Below, in pieces: positions 1 to 12,026 of a stretch of DNA of 64,000 bases. The notes under the pieces were generated by a model. That model searched no databases and had not been told where the DNA came from. It saw nothing but the letters and a program-made list of their open reading frames with translations. The stretch's first letter is position 1. Every line of letters starts with the position of its first letter. Source of the stretch: Ochromonas danica (lineage: Eukaryota > Sar > Chrysophyceae > Chromulinales > Chromulinaceae); NCBI GenBank assembly GCA_015146655.1, contig VKHL01000126.1, positions 19,706 through 83,705 on the forward strand. Direction: 5' to 3'. The position numbers and the translations under genes were made by a program.

Positions 1-514
1 TCATGATCATCAAAAGAGGATGAAGTCGTACTATCAATCGAGATGAAGCTTAAAGATCGATTGGTGTAAGGCACTAGAGAATCAATACAAGCAAGCAAGC
101 AAGCAAGTACCCAAGTTAGTCATTTAGTGTGTAGGAGAGGGTTTGATGGGGAGTGGAAAGGATAGGAAAGAATAATAAAGCAAAACTAATAGGAATCATT
201 ACTGAGACATCCTAAAGTACTAGACTATCTAATCTAGTATTGATATGGGCAAGACAGAGATGAACTTACCATAAGAATGTGTAAATTCGGAGAATGAACT
301 TTTTGGTAGCATTTTTACAAGACGTCTATTTTTAGTACTAAGACAAAGACAAGTCATCAGAGAGAGAGAGAGAGAGAGAGAGGTTAATACTATAGGACTA
401 TCAGAAGATAGAAGAAGAAGGAGAAAGGATGATCTTCTCTTACCAATGGTTACTGTTGTTGTTGTTGTTATTATTGTTGTTATTGTTATGTTTTGGTTGA
501 AAGTCGAATGACAT
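1..514 (-). CDS. 5' part of a spliced gene of unknown function, cut by the window edge
   Basis: Three exons on the minus strand join in one open frame. Exon 1 is 514-444, starting at an ATG and encoding a run of about ten Asn. Exon 2 is 337-270 and exon 3 is 73-1, continuing off the window. Each has a good signal (donors GTAAGA and GTAAGT; acceptors after TTAG and CTAG). The phases match at both joins: 71 nt, then 68 nt, then an open exon. The product begins with a short acidic/aromatic stretch, then poly-Asn, a basic stretch (KNRRLVK) and a Ser-rich segment. No family is recognised. What is seen is phase-consistent splicing; the start codon choice is inference and an upstream exon is possible. 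Confidence 0.42.
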
Positions 515-1117
515 GATGACGGAATGTCGGGTCCTTCCCACGATATTCTAATTTCCCAACCTCTTCCACCACTCAAAATACAATTCTTCCCACGTATTTT
601 CTCCCAGTCGATGACTTCTGTTTGCCAAACCAAACCTCAACATGGACAGTTCGCGCACAGGTTGCACTTGCACAAGACACATCCCAACCCCTTGGTAGGA
701 GATAATACTATGAATGTTAGAGTTTGATGAGAGGAAAAGGTGACTTTGAATAGACCACAAGGCAGAGCACGATGATGATGAAAATTAAATTAGGGAAATG
801 CAACGGAAGGCCAAAAGAATAGATTGACATCAATCCAATCAATCAAAGCCTGCCAGTATTGTGTGGTCACGAGCCAACACCGCTACAGCAGTAAAAAAAA
901 AACACAAGATTTATCTCAGCATCACCGATGACCGTAGTAAACTGCACGTTATATGCTCTCGCCATCTCTCCATCATATTCGTTGCTTAACATCCTCTTCG
1001 CATCATATCCAAAGGTGTACATTACTCAAGCTTATCTAACCTAACTTAACCTGAAACTGAAACTATTGAAGCTAATCTACCTACAATAAATGAAAATGTA
1101 TTCATCTTTTATATTGT
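515..1117. other. Intergenic, no gene supported
   Basis: This stretch lies between the start of the partial left-edge gene and the 3' end of the glycosyltransferase-like gene, so it should hold a promoter for the former. I see short open stretches in several frames but none with a start and splice signals that hold together. A TTAACTTAA-like block occurs near 1040. Confidence 0.4.
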
Positions 1118-2206
1118 CTAAAAGACGATTTCCTTATTATGCATAACTGAAGCAAATCCTTTGCCATTCAAATGAAGACATATTTGAAGATGAGGATTGG
1201 CCCATTCAAAATTTGGTGATGTTGAACCATCAGCCAGAGCGATTTCGCGAACAGTCTCCTTGGAGTAACAACGAGCATAATCAGCAAGCGGATGACCAAA
1301 CCAAGTCTGCCCTGAAGCAATACACCACAAGGGGGAAGGTGCACTAAAGACCATGCTTTTCAAACCTATCATACCACAAACAGACCAAGAGAGTCAAATA
1401 GGACAAGTCCATGCATGTGACAGAGACTTACCATCAACTGGTAAATGCACAGCACGCCAATGTCGTTTGTCTAGTAAATGATGAAGAAAAGTGCGATCGT
1501 GACCATTCTTACTTCCATCTAGCATAATTCGAGTTAGTGATGAGGACAAGTTGCCATAATGAAGACCATGTTGGAATTCATCAAGAAGACGTTTACGGCT
1601 AAAGAAGACCGAGGCAATATCTGGAATCTCTTCCACACTCGGTCTTATATCAGCAAGATAGCCTAATAATGACAAACAACTATCATCAGCAGGCGGGAAA
1701 GTGGAGAGTGTTAGATATGAACAAGGTCTTACCTAGGATATTGACATGCAAGGAGACGATAAGAGAGACACAGAGACCATGAGCACTTGGTTCAAAATGC
1801 CTTCGTGCATGATCTAATTCATCAAACCACCACATAAGCAATCATAAGATATCAACACTGGACTATCACTAGTAGTAGTGATTGGTGGTCTGTCTTACCT
1901 TTATACATAAAATCTTTACTGTCCATCGGAGCAATGAATATGTCAACTGGGTCTACTTGATGTAATCGTTGATGATGATGATTAAGTTGCTGTTCTTTCT
2001 CTTCAACCTGTTTCTCATCCTTAGCAGTGTGTAGGATAGGATAAGACTGTAGATAGAGTGAGAGACTCTGACGAACATTGCTAATGACAGAACTACCATA
2101 GATATTGATAGCATTCGTTACGGCAATATAACTACAACTACTCTCTTGTACGACCTTCTGCAAGACATAGTCTGTACAATAGGCAGGCAAATCTGACATG
2201 GTAGAC

Positions 2207-2243
<37 letters not shown>

Positions 2244-4676
2244 AATACCCGGTCACTCCATATTAATACCCGTTAGTAGAGATGGTGTATTGTAACTTAC
2301 CAAATCTTTTCCTCTTTTTCTGATACGTATGAATTGTAAGCGTGGATCATGATATTGATCAATAAGTAAGCGTAATTTAGGTCCAAAGGTTTGATGAGAG
2401 TCAATGAGGTAGAAGAAGGCTGTCCAATGAGGATCTCTTTGTCTCAATAGTGCTATAATAGACCACAACAACAAAATAGTTGAGGTGAGAACAAGTTCAC
2501 AAACACGCACACGGACACATACATGCACACACACATACATACACAGATACAGACACACGCACACACACATACATACACAGATACAGACACATACATACAC
2601 ATGGACACAGCAATCATACAGGGACACATTGACAGTATAGTGTAAATTTAGATGAGACTTACATTGTATAAGGTTATTATAAGAATAGAACGAATCTCTC
2701 TCCAACAAGGAGGTATTTCGATTAACAAGATAATTCTTTTCGTAATAACTTGCTGAACTACGAACTAATAGACACACTTGATCTTTCATTAGAAGTCGAC
2801 TACTACTACCTCCAACACTGCCACTACCTCCCGCACCTCCTCGTGACTCTTTCTCTAGGGTATTCACAGTGTCTACCTTCGTCTCTCCACCACCACCACT
2901 ACTACCACCACTCTCTTCTAACAAACGACCTGCTGATGACGAAGAAGCAGATAGTCGTTCCATAGATTGTAAATGTCCTAATAGATTAACTACTCCACCA
3001 TAACCTTTCCTACTTCTTTGTTGTAAATATTGTTGAAATATCTCTTCTTCATATTGATAGAAGAGATCATGTAATAGTCCACCATGAGCAGTCTCAGGTA
3101 CTTGTAGGTTTAATTGTGGTTCTTTCTCTTGTAATGATGTCATTAAGTCATACATTTGGAATTTCATTTGTTTACATAGAGGATGTTTCATAGTAAGTGA
3201 TCGACTCCCACCCCAAGGGTAAAAGATCATTTGACTAAGATTTAATCCACACCATCGTAGTGGATCGAGTAGAAAATGTTCATTACCCTTACCACCCATA
3301 CCCACACCTCCTCCTCCAATACTACCTGGTACAGTGTGATGTTCAGGGACAACTTGTTGCTCTGGTATCATTATCACACCACTACCACTACCACTACCAC
3401 CACTTGCAGCACTAGTAGCAGTAGTGGTGGTAGCGCTACCTACAGCATCCGCTAACTGTTGAGAGAGACGGTTAGCACCACTCCTTTTAGTATGAACAGC
3501 CATACATTGACCATTGAAATAGACCTGTTGTTGTTGCTGCTGCACACTACTACCACTACCACCACTACCGTAGTGGTAGTGTAATATACTAGAAATATTA
3601 TAGATCTTCCTCATAATCACTGAGAAATATTGTAAGTTATACTTCAATGTTCCACGGAACTGTTGATAAGGATAAGAGAGATTAAATGCATTTAACATAA
3701 TTGGTACAGCAGAAGATCGTATAATATAGGAATAGTTTTGTACATGAGGTGTTAACTCACAACTTATGGTAGTACCTGCTAGACCAACATGATAATGATT
3801 TAATAAGTTACGATAGATGGATAACCATTCTCCATTATGACGATAAGAGAATGGACCACGTGTATATCCATCTAAGAAGAATACACTATGAAAATAGGTT
3901 GTTATTATATCATGTTGGTGTAACATTGCTAATGTACGTAATGTGATTAATTCTTGATCAAAATGTAATGCCCAATTAGCAATAATTACATTTCCTGCAT
4001 CAGATGGGAAATATCGTAATAATGGATTTTGTCGACTACCTGCCATTGCCTTACCAGGGTTAATTGCATTAATCCAATATAAATTACTTGACATTTGCTT
4101 TCTTCTTGTCTTATCATGATGATCAGGATAGTATAAATCAGATTGAATAGCTGATGTAAAAATCTTCACATTATTTAATACCATCTCTAAAGATGATTCT
4201 TCAGGATACAGAGAAGGTAGGAAGTAAATACATAAAGTACGACTTTCATAAGGGACTTTTTCGACATTTAAGTACGAAAGAAAGGCATTGACCTTTTCTT
4301 CTGCTAAAGCTAAAGAATGATATTCAGGTAATTTACGAGGATACCAACGACCTTCTTTCTTTCCAAAATGTTTATAATGACTCCATGCTTGTTGTTGATC
4401 TGTTAAAGCAGCTTGTAGATCAAGGTTCATGTCAAGATAGGCAATCCAATCAAATTCTCGCTCTTCAATCTCTTCTAAATTCAGATTTGTCGTGCTAGTG
4501 GTTATCTTAGCCTTGTTGACTGTCTTGACCGTCGTGGTAGTGGTCGTGGTGGTATTGGCTTGGCTGTGGTGGAGAAATGTGAAAAAGAGCAATATAAAGG
4601 ACAACAGATATCTCATCCATCTCCATGAAGGAGCAGGAGCAAGAGAAGGAGAAGAAGACGAAGAAGGAAGAGACAT
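1118..4676 (-). CDS. Putative membrane-anchored glycosyltransferase-like protein, six exons
   Basis: Exons by eye: 4676-2663, 2452-2301, 2205-1899, 1813-1733, 1662-1432 and 1365-1118, all phase-compatible, giving about 1,010 residues. The N-terminus has a short Ser/Pro stretch then a hydrophobic helix (about residues 20-40), as in a type II Golgi/ER anchor or signal peptide. Next comes a segment like the 'YL..N.DL......A..HY..FG..EGR' module that often accompanies bacterial and algal glycosyltransferases. The large first exon encodes residues such as FLDGYTRGPF and GLAGTTISCELTPHVQ. The downstream exons carry a region like GT-A folds, with DPHWTAFFYLIDSH and later TNAINIYGSSVI. Long Gly/Ser/Gln-rich inserts interrupt the domains. 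Intron 1 (2453-2662) is 210 bp, divisible by three, and CA-rich, so it reads through as open sequence. The glycosyltransferase call is inference from motif resemblance; substrate is unknown. Confidence 0.6.
2207..2240. repeat. (CA)n microsatellite in an intron
   Basis: An uninterrupted CA run lies beside the acceptor of intron 2 of the glycosyltransferase-like gene. CA runs are the commonest microsatellite in this window. Confidence 0.9.
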
Positions 4677-5257
4677 GATAAGGATAAGAAATAATCTGTG
4701 AGTGCAGAGAGGGAGAGGCAGATCAAGGTGTAACTGATTCCTTTCCTTTCCTTTGACTTCTCATCTGTCATCATCGGGCGGGCAAACCGAACGAAATTTC
4801 CACCACGGTCAAAGTTTGACTTTAAACTCGATATTTTAGGGTTTGAAAATTTATGTTTCGATTCCATCTGCCGTTGTACAAACAAGTAAAACTACTCCAG
4901 CTAAAACAAAGATTATAACAATCCAACTTCCACCTAGAGTATGGAACTGGTATTATGAGGAATATATAGAGTCAGTCTTCAAATCCTGAGACTTCCACCG
5001 CTGTTGACGAGACTGCATGCTGAACTTCAGAGAGGGAAAAGCAACCCCTCCTATTCAATAGTGGTATATTCATACGATTATATTACTTTCACTCACCCTC
5101 TCTCGCTCGCCTACATTGTCAAACTCTAACCTTGGCAGGTACAGATCGTTTACAGAGGCTTATCACTCACTCACTCACTCACTCACTCACTCACTCACTC
5201 ACTCACTCATAATAGTAATAGTAGTCTAGTAGGTCGTTCTAATCGTAGTGGTGATTT
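4677..5257. other. Spacer with a (TCAC)n microsatellite
   Basis: This spacer lies between the start of the glycosyltransferase-like gene and the 3' end of the methyltransferase gene, both on the minus strand, so it should contain the promoter of the former. A perfect tetranucleotide repeat of unit TCAC runs from about 5163 to 5209. No coding sequence is supported. Confidence 0.5.
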
Positions 5258-6354
5258 TCATCGTCCTCGTGTTTGTTGAAGTTGCTGTTGTCTCTTCTTG
5301 CGTTGCTTGGGATTAGGACGAACATTGTCCGTCACAATGCGTAATCGCACCATCTCTTGCACACTTCGCACAACCATTAACTGATGAATTGGTATCGCCT
5401 TCACACTCTGCTGTTGCTGACCTGGACTCGAGGCTTTAGAAGGGAGACGAGTCGACTTGACACGACTAAGTGCATATTTTCGTAATGCCGCAGTCGCTCT
5501 AATCACACACACACACAGAAACACCACCACAAGATTAGTCAGTCCTGTGCTACCTCTCACACCCTCATCATCATCTTCTTCCTCTTACCTCTCCATTACA
5601 GTTGGAGGTAATCCACCAATTAACCAAGCAGAATAGAAAGGAGGTAAATCCTTGCCTGTTCCTTCAGGATGGCAATAATGATAGTAATCAGGAGGTAGCA
5701 AATAGAGCATGTCATTTCTTGGAGAGGAAGACTCAACAAAGGTCTTCCAATAGGATTTAGTCACGATATAAGCCGGTAGCAGTAGAGCAAAAGGTCGACT
5801 ATTGCTGTGAAGAAAGTCTAATAATCGGACTTTATGCTCTCCTGAATAAGGAGGATTAGTTATCAAGATATCATGCTCTATCAACACACACAAGCTTTAG
5901 TCAAGAGATGAAGAGGTTTACCATCATCACCATCATCATCACCATAGTCATACCTGGTATATTCTTTCTCTTAATATCCTCATAGAAGTCACGATTACGA
6001 TTAATGACTTTAGTATACCCTAATGACTTCATCAATTCCACCATTTGTCCTTGACAATAATAAGGGTCATAAATGGTCAAGTCAGCTGGAGTCTTCCCTA
6101 AGGTCTCACAGAGAAGAGTCAGAACGGGGTGAAGGTCCTCATAGGCTTGTAAAGGAGTTTCGAAATGGTCATTATAGTCCACTTCGAACTTCCAGGTGCT
6201 CTCATGGACTATCTTTTGCTTTTGCTTTTTGGAGGGTTTGCTAGTGGTAGAGGTAGTAGTGGTAGTGGTAGCAGAGGTTGTGGCAGAGGTAGTGGTGGTG
6301 GTATCCTGGAGTGGTCGCTTTCGACCACTAAGAGAAGATGAAGAATGCTGAGGT

Positions 6355-6385
<31 letters not shown>

Positions 6386-6578
6386 GAGGAGGAGGAGGAG
6401 GAGGAGAGGTAGTAGTGGTAGTAGTTGGATTGACCTGGTCAGTGTGCTGCTGGGTCAAGAGCTTCTGTACAGTCTCCATGACCTCATCATCCTTCCCTGA
6501 CTCTCTGCTTCTCTTCTTCTTCATCTTTTGCTTCTTTCTCTTCTGCTTGTCATTCACGTCCGTATTGATATCATCCAT
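5258..6578 (-). CDS. Putative S-adenosylmethionine-dependent methyltransferase (NPPY motif)
   Basis: Three exons: 6578-5954, 5877-5589 and 5498-5258, about 384 residues. The first 130 residues are low complexity: a Lys/Arg-rich start (KQKRKKQKMKKKR, nuclear-localisation-like), then Thr, Pro and Ala runs. The conserved part starts at WKFEVDYNDHFETP. It has a motif I-like segment (IYDPYYCQG), then LGYTKVINRNRDFY and, across the first splice junction, ILITNPPYSG. NPPY is the catalytic motif IV of adenine/amino methyltransferases. It continues with FALLLPAYIVTKSYW and a C-terminal basic tail. Substrate (DNA, RNA or protein) cannot be told from sequence. The DPYYC/NPPYSG spacing supports a class I fold. 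The Pro/Ala tracts come from (CTG)n- and (AGG)n-like repeats. Confidence 0.7.
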
Positions 6579-7370
6579 CCTATTTCAGCTTCTTATTGTT
6601 GGTCTAAATATGGTTTAAGTGGACTCGTCAAAGTCCAATAAGTCTCTTATCAAACCCCATAAAATGCAGTCTGTCAAAACCCTTATTCATCACGCAACGT
6701 AATACTTTTCCAAGTGGGCGTGACAATAGTTCTCACACTCTCCGATTTTCTTTCTGTGCACAACAGCGCGGGACACACCGTGCCTTCCTGCCATTCTCAC
6801 CCACCCTCAAACACAGACAAACGCACACATACGCACACAAACGCACACACCGCACTGTGTCTGTGAGTTTTTGTGTCTGTCTGCTCTGCTTTTGCTCTCG
6901 TCCGCCACCTGGTGGAACAAATTGGCAGGAGTTGGAGTTCATTCATCCTTTCTAGCTGATCTTTCTCTTCCTGTTCGAAGGTCTTATTATTCTAGTCTTC
7001 ATATTTCTTCTCTCTTCCTCTAGCAGGCTAGTCGGCTATAGTAGAGTCGTTTTCTTCTTCTTGGTGTTGTTCTTCTATTGCCCTTCTTCTTGTGGGTCAT
7101 TCTTCTGCCACACACTTTGTATGATTTGATTCTTATTCTATTTTGACTCTTCCCTCTCTCTTGTTCTATCCTAGTTGATCTTGTGATCGCACTGCAATAA
7201 TCTCAACACACACACTATACAGTCATTCACCCAAACAATAGATTAAATTATCAATTATTAATTATTAACCTTTCTGCTATCCTCTAACCCTCTCCTATTG
7301 CTATTATTATCCCTCTTTTTACAATAATTATTTTCCTCTCATTAATATTGACTCTATTAACAAGAAGATC
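6579..7370. other. Divergent promoter region
   Basis: This spacer separates the minus-strand methyltransferase start from the plus-strand NTF2-like gene start, so it should contain two promoters. It holds a GC-richer block near 6750-6920 and pyrimidine-rich sequence before the plus-strand start. I see no coding sequence. No TATA-type element can be assigned with confidence. Confidence 0.45.
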
Positions 7371-8648
7371 ATGTCTGGATTTACTTTCCCTGCGGATGTC
7401 ACAATTGATGATAATGTTTTTGATGACCTCTTGAAAGATCTAGAATATGAAGACTTTGGAGACTTTGGCAATTTCTCTACAGGTAGGAGATAGGTAGACG
7501 CGTCTGTGTGTCCATGTGTGTGTATGTATGTATGTGCGTGGTATAGTTGGGTTAATGTGTCTGTGGATATAATGCATATTGATGCTTGATTGTTGTTTCT
7601 TAATCCTTAACTCTTGTGTCTGGTGTGTTTGTATGTAGATTTAGGACCCTTGCCTGAGAAATCTTTCCAACAAGAAGCGTTGCAGTTAGACCAGAACTTG
7701 TTCGACCTCGTGGCTAAAGAACAGCTACAACAACAGCAACAACTTCCTGTCCCCATAGGAGTTCCTCAGACAGTCTCCATGGATGATTTTAGCAATGGTA
7801 GCTTCTTCTCCTCACCTGCAGGACATTCACAGCAAGGAAGTATTGGAGCACCTCTTACACTAAGTCCATCCACAGAGCAGATTATTGATAACTTTGCCTA
7901 CTATGATGGCTTTGGTATTTCCGGTAACGGCACCAAGCAACCTTCAAATGGCAGTATTAATAGTAGTAGCAGTCATAAGCGTAAGAGTGAGGATCTGCTA
8001 GATAGTCAGTCAACTTCTTCCAAGAAGGACACTGCTCATAACTCCTTGTCAACTGCCAAGCATAGTGTAGTAGCACGTACAAATCATCCTATGACTGTCT
8101 TCCCTATCTCCTTCTTCAAGGCATTTAATGGTGGAGATTTAACAAAAGTAGGAGACTTAATCCAACAAAATTGTATTAAACAAGTTCGTTTAAAGACACC
8201 AGCATTAGATAATGATGTCATTGGACAAGAGCAAATTGTCAATCTATTTACATTTATCTATGATAGTCATCCTGATGCTGTCTGGGTGGCTAAGAAATGT
8301 AAGTATATTGGTCCACAAGAGGATGACTTTGGACTGTTTCAAGTACCTACTGTACGATGCAAGATCTACTTTGCTGGTACACGTGTATTGACATCATTTG
8401 GTGCTAATACAACCCATACAGATCATTCTTATCTCTTCAAACGACCTCATTCGAGTCTATTAGATGAGATGGATATAAGTCTATTAGGAGAACCTGAAAT
8501 AGCAGCGATGCGATTATTAGAACAGAAAGGTCGTAATCTAAATGTCTTTGGGAAAGGAACATTACGATTGGAATTAACACAAGATAATAAGATTGGTCGT
8601 ATGGTGCTTGATTGGATTGTGACAAGTTTTCGAGAAGCAGAGCTATAG
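7371..8648 (+). CDS. NTF2-like/SnoaL-like domain protein
   Basis: Two exons: 7371-7482 and 7639-8648, joined in phase to give 373 residues. The short first exon encodes an acidic, Phe/Asp-rich start (DDNVFDDLLKDLEYEDFGDFGNF) that looks like a transactivation-type segment. The middle is Ser/Gln-rich with a basic patch (HKRKSEDLL). The C-terminal 180 residues start at FPISFFKAFNGGDLTKVGDLI. They have alternating helix/strand pattern typical of the NTF2-like fold (GQEQIVNLF, VRCKIYFAGTRVLTSFG, then GTLRLELTQDNKIGRMVLDW). A Ser/Leu-rich insert splits the sheet. The domain call is inference from pattern. The gene at 27473-29563 has the same layout and may be a divergent paralogue. Confidence 0.6.
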
Positions 8649-8672
8649 TACTATCATATCATGCCAACTGAC

Positions 8673-8719
<47 letters not shown>

Positions 8720-9243
8720 CTCAGCAGGGAACAGTGTTGTTCTTGCTGCTATGGTTATGATATGATATATACCCAGGATTGATTCGTACGATTTGTGGTT
8801 TAGGTTTGCTCGCGCACGGCTTCTTTTCTTCTTCTCTCTCTATCACACTCACTCACTAAGTCGCTCGTTGGATTCTGTTCTTTTTCATCGGAGATGTTGT
8901 TATTATTGTTCTTGTTGTTCTGCTGCTTACTGCTCCCTGCTGTTGTATATATAAGTTACTACTATCTAGGCACTTGAAAAAAAATATGTGATGGTTTATG
9001 ATATTTATTAGCTACTCTAGTCGATGCAACGTGCGCTAACCATGCATACTAGCTAACACCGAAAAACTTGAAACTGCCATTTTCATTTCATCTCGTGCTA
9101 CTGTAGTGCTACTGACTAGTCTAGTCTAGTGATTGTTTTGCTCAAACATGCTGCTTTCGATCCTCCATAGGAAACAATGTTTAAAATGCATAACCATGAA
9201 TTAACTCAAAAAAAAACACAACTAGAAGTTATTTTACTGTATT
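8649..9243. other. Tail-to-tail spacer with (GATT)n and CTAGTCTAG/CTACTGTAG motifs
   Basis: This convergent spacer separates the 3' ends of the NTF2-like gene and the coiled-coil gene. It contains a (GATT)n run from about 8673 to 8718, and near 9100-9130 a CTACTGTAG followed by CTAGTCTAGTCTAG. The same motifs recur in other convergent spacers of this window. No gene is seen. Confidence 0.5.
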
Positions 9244-9919
9244 TCAACTTATTTGTCGATTAAGATCTTCGAGGAGATTCTGTAAATGTTGCACTTTTCG
9301 CTTCTCTTGTTCATAGAGATCCCGATATCGTTTGCTTTTAGCTACTTTGCTCTCCAACATTTTCCTGATCTTCTCATCAATTTCTTGAAGAGTTTGTTCA
9401 TGATCTCTTCTTAGCTTGTCAATTTCATTTTGATGGGTAATCTTATCTTCATGACCTTTGGCTATGAGAACTTCTAATTCTTTCTTCTGTTGGGCAATCT
9501 CTGTTAACAAGGTATAATTCTCTGCTTTGATTTCTCTTTCTATAGTACCACAAGGAGGACAAGGGAGGCAATGGATTTGATTGTGTTGGGAGGCAAAGCA
9601 GATCAATCATATTCACTGACGCAGTAGTAAGGGATGAGTACAAGGGATTCACTTACCTTGAACTGAAGATACCTTTACTTCATTTTTCCAATGAGAAAGT
9701 TCTTCTTGAAGTTTCACAATTTCATCTTCCAAGATACGTTGTCTTTGTTGATGTTGAAGTACAGATTGAGTGATGGATGCTTCTCTCTCTACTACTGCTG
9801 CCACTGATGCTTTATATCTAAATAGGAACAAAGAGGAGAAGAAGAAGAAGGTCTTAGGAATAATGAAGATCCACTCTAAATGAATAGGAACGACTAATAC
9901 TACTACTATGATCATCATC

Positions 9920-9957
<38 letters not shown>

Positions 9958-10518
9958 CCACCACCACCACCACCATTGTCATACTTACGCTATAATTTTC
10001 TTTTGATATTTTTCTTCAATTTCTTTGGTTATTTTCTTGACCAAATCATTCGCTATAACTTTCGCATTTTTCAAATCATTATGTTGTTTTTCTTCAATAA
10101 TCTCTTTTAACTTCTCTTCTAATAGAGATAGTTTACTTTCATAAGAAGCTTTGAGTCGATCGTAGGACTTCTTTTCAGTTAGTTTAACATTCTCTACTTG
10201 TGCTTCTTTCTCTGCTTTCATCGATTGTTCTAAAAGACGTAATTGTTCATCTCGTATAGTCACTTCACGTTCATGTTTCTTCTGTAAAGCAGTGAGATCT
10301 GCCATTAAGTGTTGCTTGACTTGATCTAATTCAAGATTGAGATCTTTATTCACTTGGTCAAGTCTTCTCATCTCCTCTTGCAATTGAGAGAAGTAACGTC
10401 GACGCTCTTTGCGCAGATCAAAGACTTCTTCTACTAAACTTGCTTCTTTAGCTTGACGTAAGCCAGCTGTGCGAAGATGTTGAATAAGAATTTGCTCTCT
10501 CTCCTCGAGATTCTCCAT
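9244..10518 (-). CDS. Coiled-coil protein of unknown function
   Basis: Three exons: 10518-9989, 9817-9657 and 9539-9244, all in phase, 328 residues. Almost the whole product is charged heptad-like helix, from MENLEEREQILIQHL through repeated EE/KK/L patterns to a C-terminal DLYEQEKRKVQHLQNLLEDLNRQ. There is no membrane segment and no catalytic motif. The size and all-helical composition resemble centrosomal/basal-body or cytoskeletal coiled-coil proteins, but no specific family can be named. Intron 1 contains (CAT)n and (CCA)n repeats. The 3' end faces the NTF2-like gene; its start lies 300 bp from the 3' end of the next minus-strand gene. Confidence 0.7.
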
Positions 10519-10817
10519 TATCAGAGTACCCTCAACTATATTTTGATTGCTCTTTCATTGCTATTCCTCGTTCTCGACGCCAAAACTCCAGATCAAGCTA
10601 TTTGGAGATTGAAGACACAATAACAACCATCAATGTAAGTAACGTTGATTTACTAATTAACTAGACAAGAACCACTCTACGCTTCCAAAATTAACCACAT
10701 GTCGTCGCTTCCTTCAAAGCTGCAATTACACCACAAAATAAATCTAGCCCACCCTTTTCGGGTAGTTTTCCATTAAAACATTGAGGGAAGGGATGAAATG
10801 ATATAATAGTAGTCATC

Positions 10818-12026
10818 CTAACACTCCATCAGTTCCACTGACATGACACCAGTTGACAGCGAAGATTGAACTTCGCTTGGAGCAGCTGATGGACCCTTGA
10901 GTAATGGACCTTGAGGCTGGATCTTCTCTCGTTTAATAAACTGCATCTCATGATGGTGTTGAAGGGCTCGGTGTTGGTGATATTTGAGAAGTTTACCATC
11001 TTCTTCAACTTTCCTCTTCGCTAAATTGGTCGACATCACCAATACTGACTTTTGAGGAAAGGAAAATGCAGGATACTTAGCAGGCTTCTCTGCAAAGGGC
11101 AGGGAGGAACGATTCAAGGTGGGAGAAGAAGCAAAAGCCCCAGCAGTTAAAGCTTCGGCAACATTCGACAATAGTGTCAATCCATGAGTGTCAAACATTT
11201 CTTCCTCTTCTTCTTCTCCCATATTCGAAGAATCTTCTTTGCCATCCTTGCCTGTAAGTGTTGCAAAAATCCGATAAAAGCGACGTGATTGCAAGGTTGG
11301 CCCTCCTCCTGGCACACATCCTCGAATCCCACAAAGAACAGCAATGCTTGTGATCAACTTGGTCTTATTGGCATTAGGAGCAATAAATTGCAAACATGTA
11401 ATAACATGGTTAGTGAAGCGAAGATTGAGTGACCAATCCTTCTCATTCATTTGTTGGAATAAAATATCATCTTGAAACTTCTTTTGAAGATCGTTCAATG
11501 TAATATGCAGCGAATTGAGATCGCGCATTTTCTCAAAACATAAGCACATAGTAATAATCATAAATTGGGATAACATAGACGGAGATGGAGGAGATGGAAC
11601 TTCCTCATATTCTTGTTTCATAATCTGTTGTTGTGGTTGTTGTAATTGTTGTGGTGGTTGTAATTGTTGTTGTGGTTGTGGTTGTTGTCCGCTGCCATTA
11701 TTTGAGCTCTGACCGTTAGTAACATTGGAAAGAGGTAGTCGGGAGCTGGGGCCAGCATTACGGATGATCATCAATGTTTGCCATTTACGAAGCACCGCTT
11801 TAGCATGTGAGGTGATACTATAGCGATCTCTTTTAATGAACTGTTGATGTTCTGCTACAATGACATTGACAAGGTGCTTTTGATATTCCAATCCTCTTTC
11901 CCAATGCATGACTTGAAACATGACATGATCACTTTGATCTTCAGTGGAGCACAAGATCTTACGCAAACTTTCTAGTTCTTGGATTACTTTCAAAAGAGCG
12001 TCATTTGTCAGGGCAAAGGACAACAT
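10818..12026 (-). CDS. Unknown protein with Q/P-rich insert
   Basis: A single open frame of 402 residues with an ATG start. The N-terminal 90 residues are helical and look folded (LLKVIQELESLRKILC, HWERGLEYQKHLVNVIV, VLRKWQTLMIIRNAG). A Gln/Pro-rich spacer follows (about residues 112-140), then a second folded part containing MLSQFMIITMCLCFEKM and FTNHVITCLQFIAPNANKTKLITSIAVLCGIRGC. An acidic Glu run and a basic C-terminus end the protein. I do not recognise the family. The Q/P spacer and acidic stretch would fit a nuclear regulatory protein, but this is inference only. It is divergently arranged to the transhydrogenase gene. Confidence 0.65.
   Translation of the reverse strand: MLSFALTNDALLKVIQELESLRKILCSTEDQSDHVMFQVMHWERGLEYQKHLVNVIVAEHQQFIKRDRYSITSHAKAVLRKWQTLMIIRNAGPSSRLPLSNVTNGQSSNNGSGQQPQPQQQLQPPQQLQQPQQQIMKQEYEEVPSPPSPSMLSQFMIITMCLCFEKMRDLNSLHITLNDLQKKFQDDILFQQMNEKDWSLNLRFTNHVITCLQFIAPNANKTKLITSIAVLCGIRGCVPGGGPTLQSRRFYRIFATLTGKDGKEDSSNMGEEEEEEMFDTHGLTLLSNVAEALTAGAFASSPTLNRSSLPFAEKPAKYPAFSFPQKSVLVMSTNLAKRKVEEDGKLLKYHQHRALQHHHEMQFIKREKIQPQGPLLKGPSAAPSEVQSSLSTGVMSVELMEC

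Noticed and set aside
2500-2640. Reading frame continuing through the CA-rich segment of the glycosyltransferase gene
   Set aside because: Canonical GTAAGT and TATAG ends bound an intron whose length is divisible by three; the Cys-Val repeat is not protein-like.
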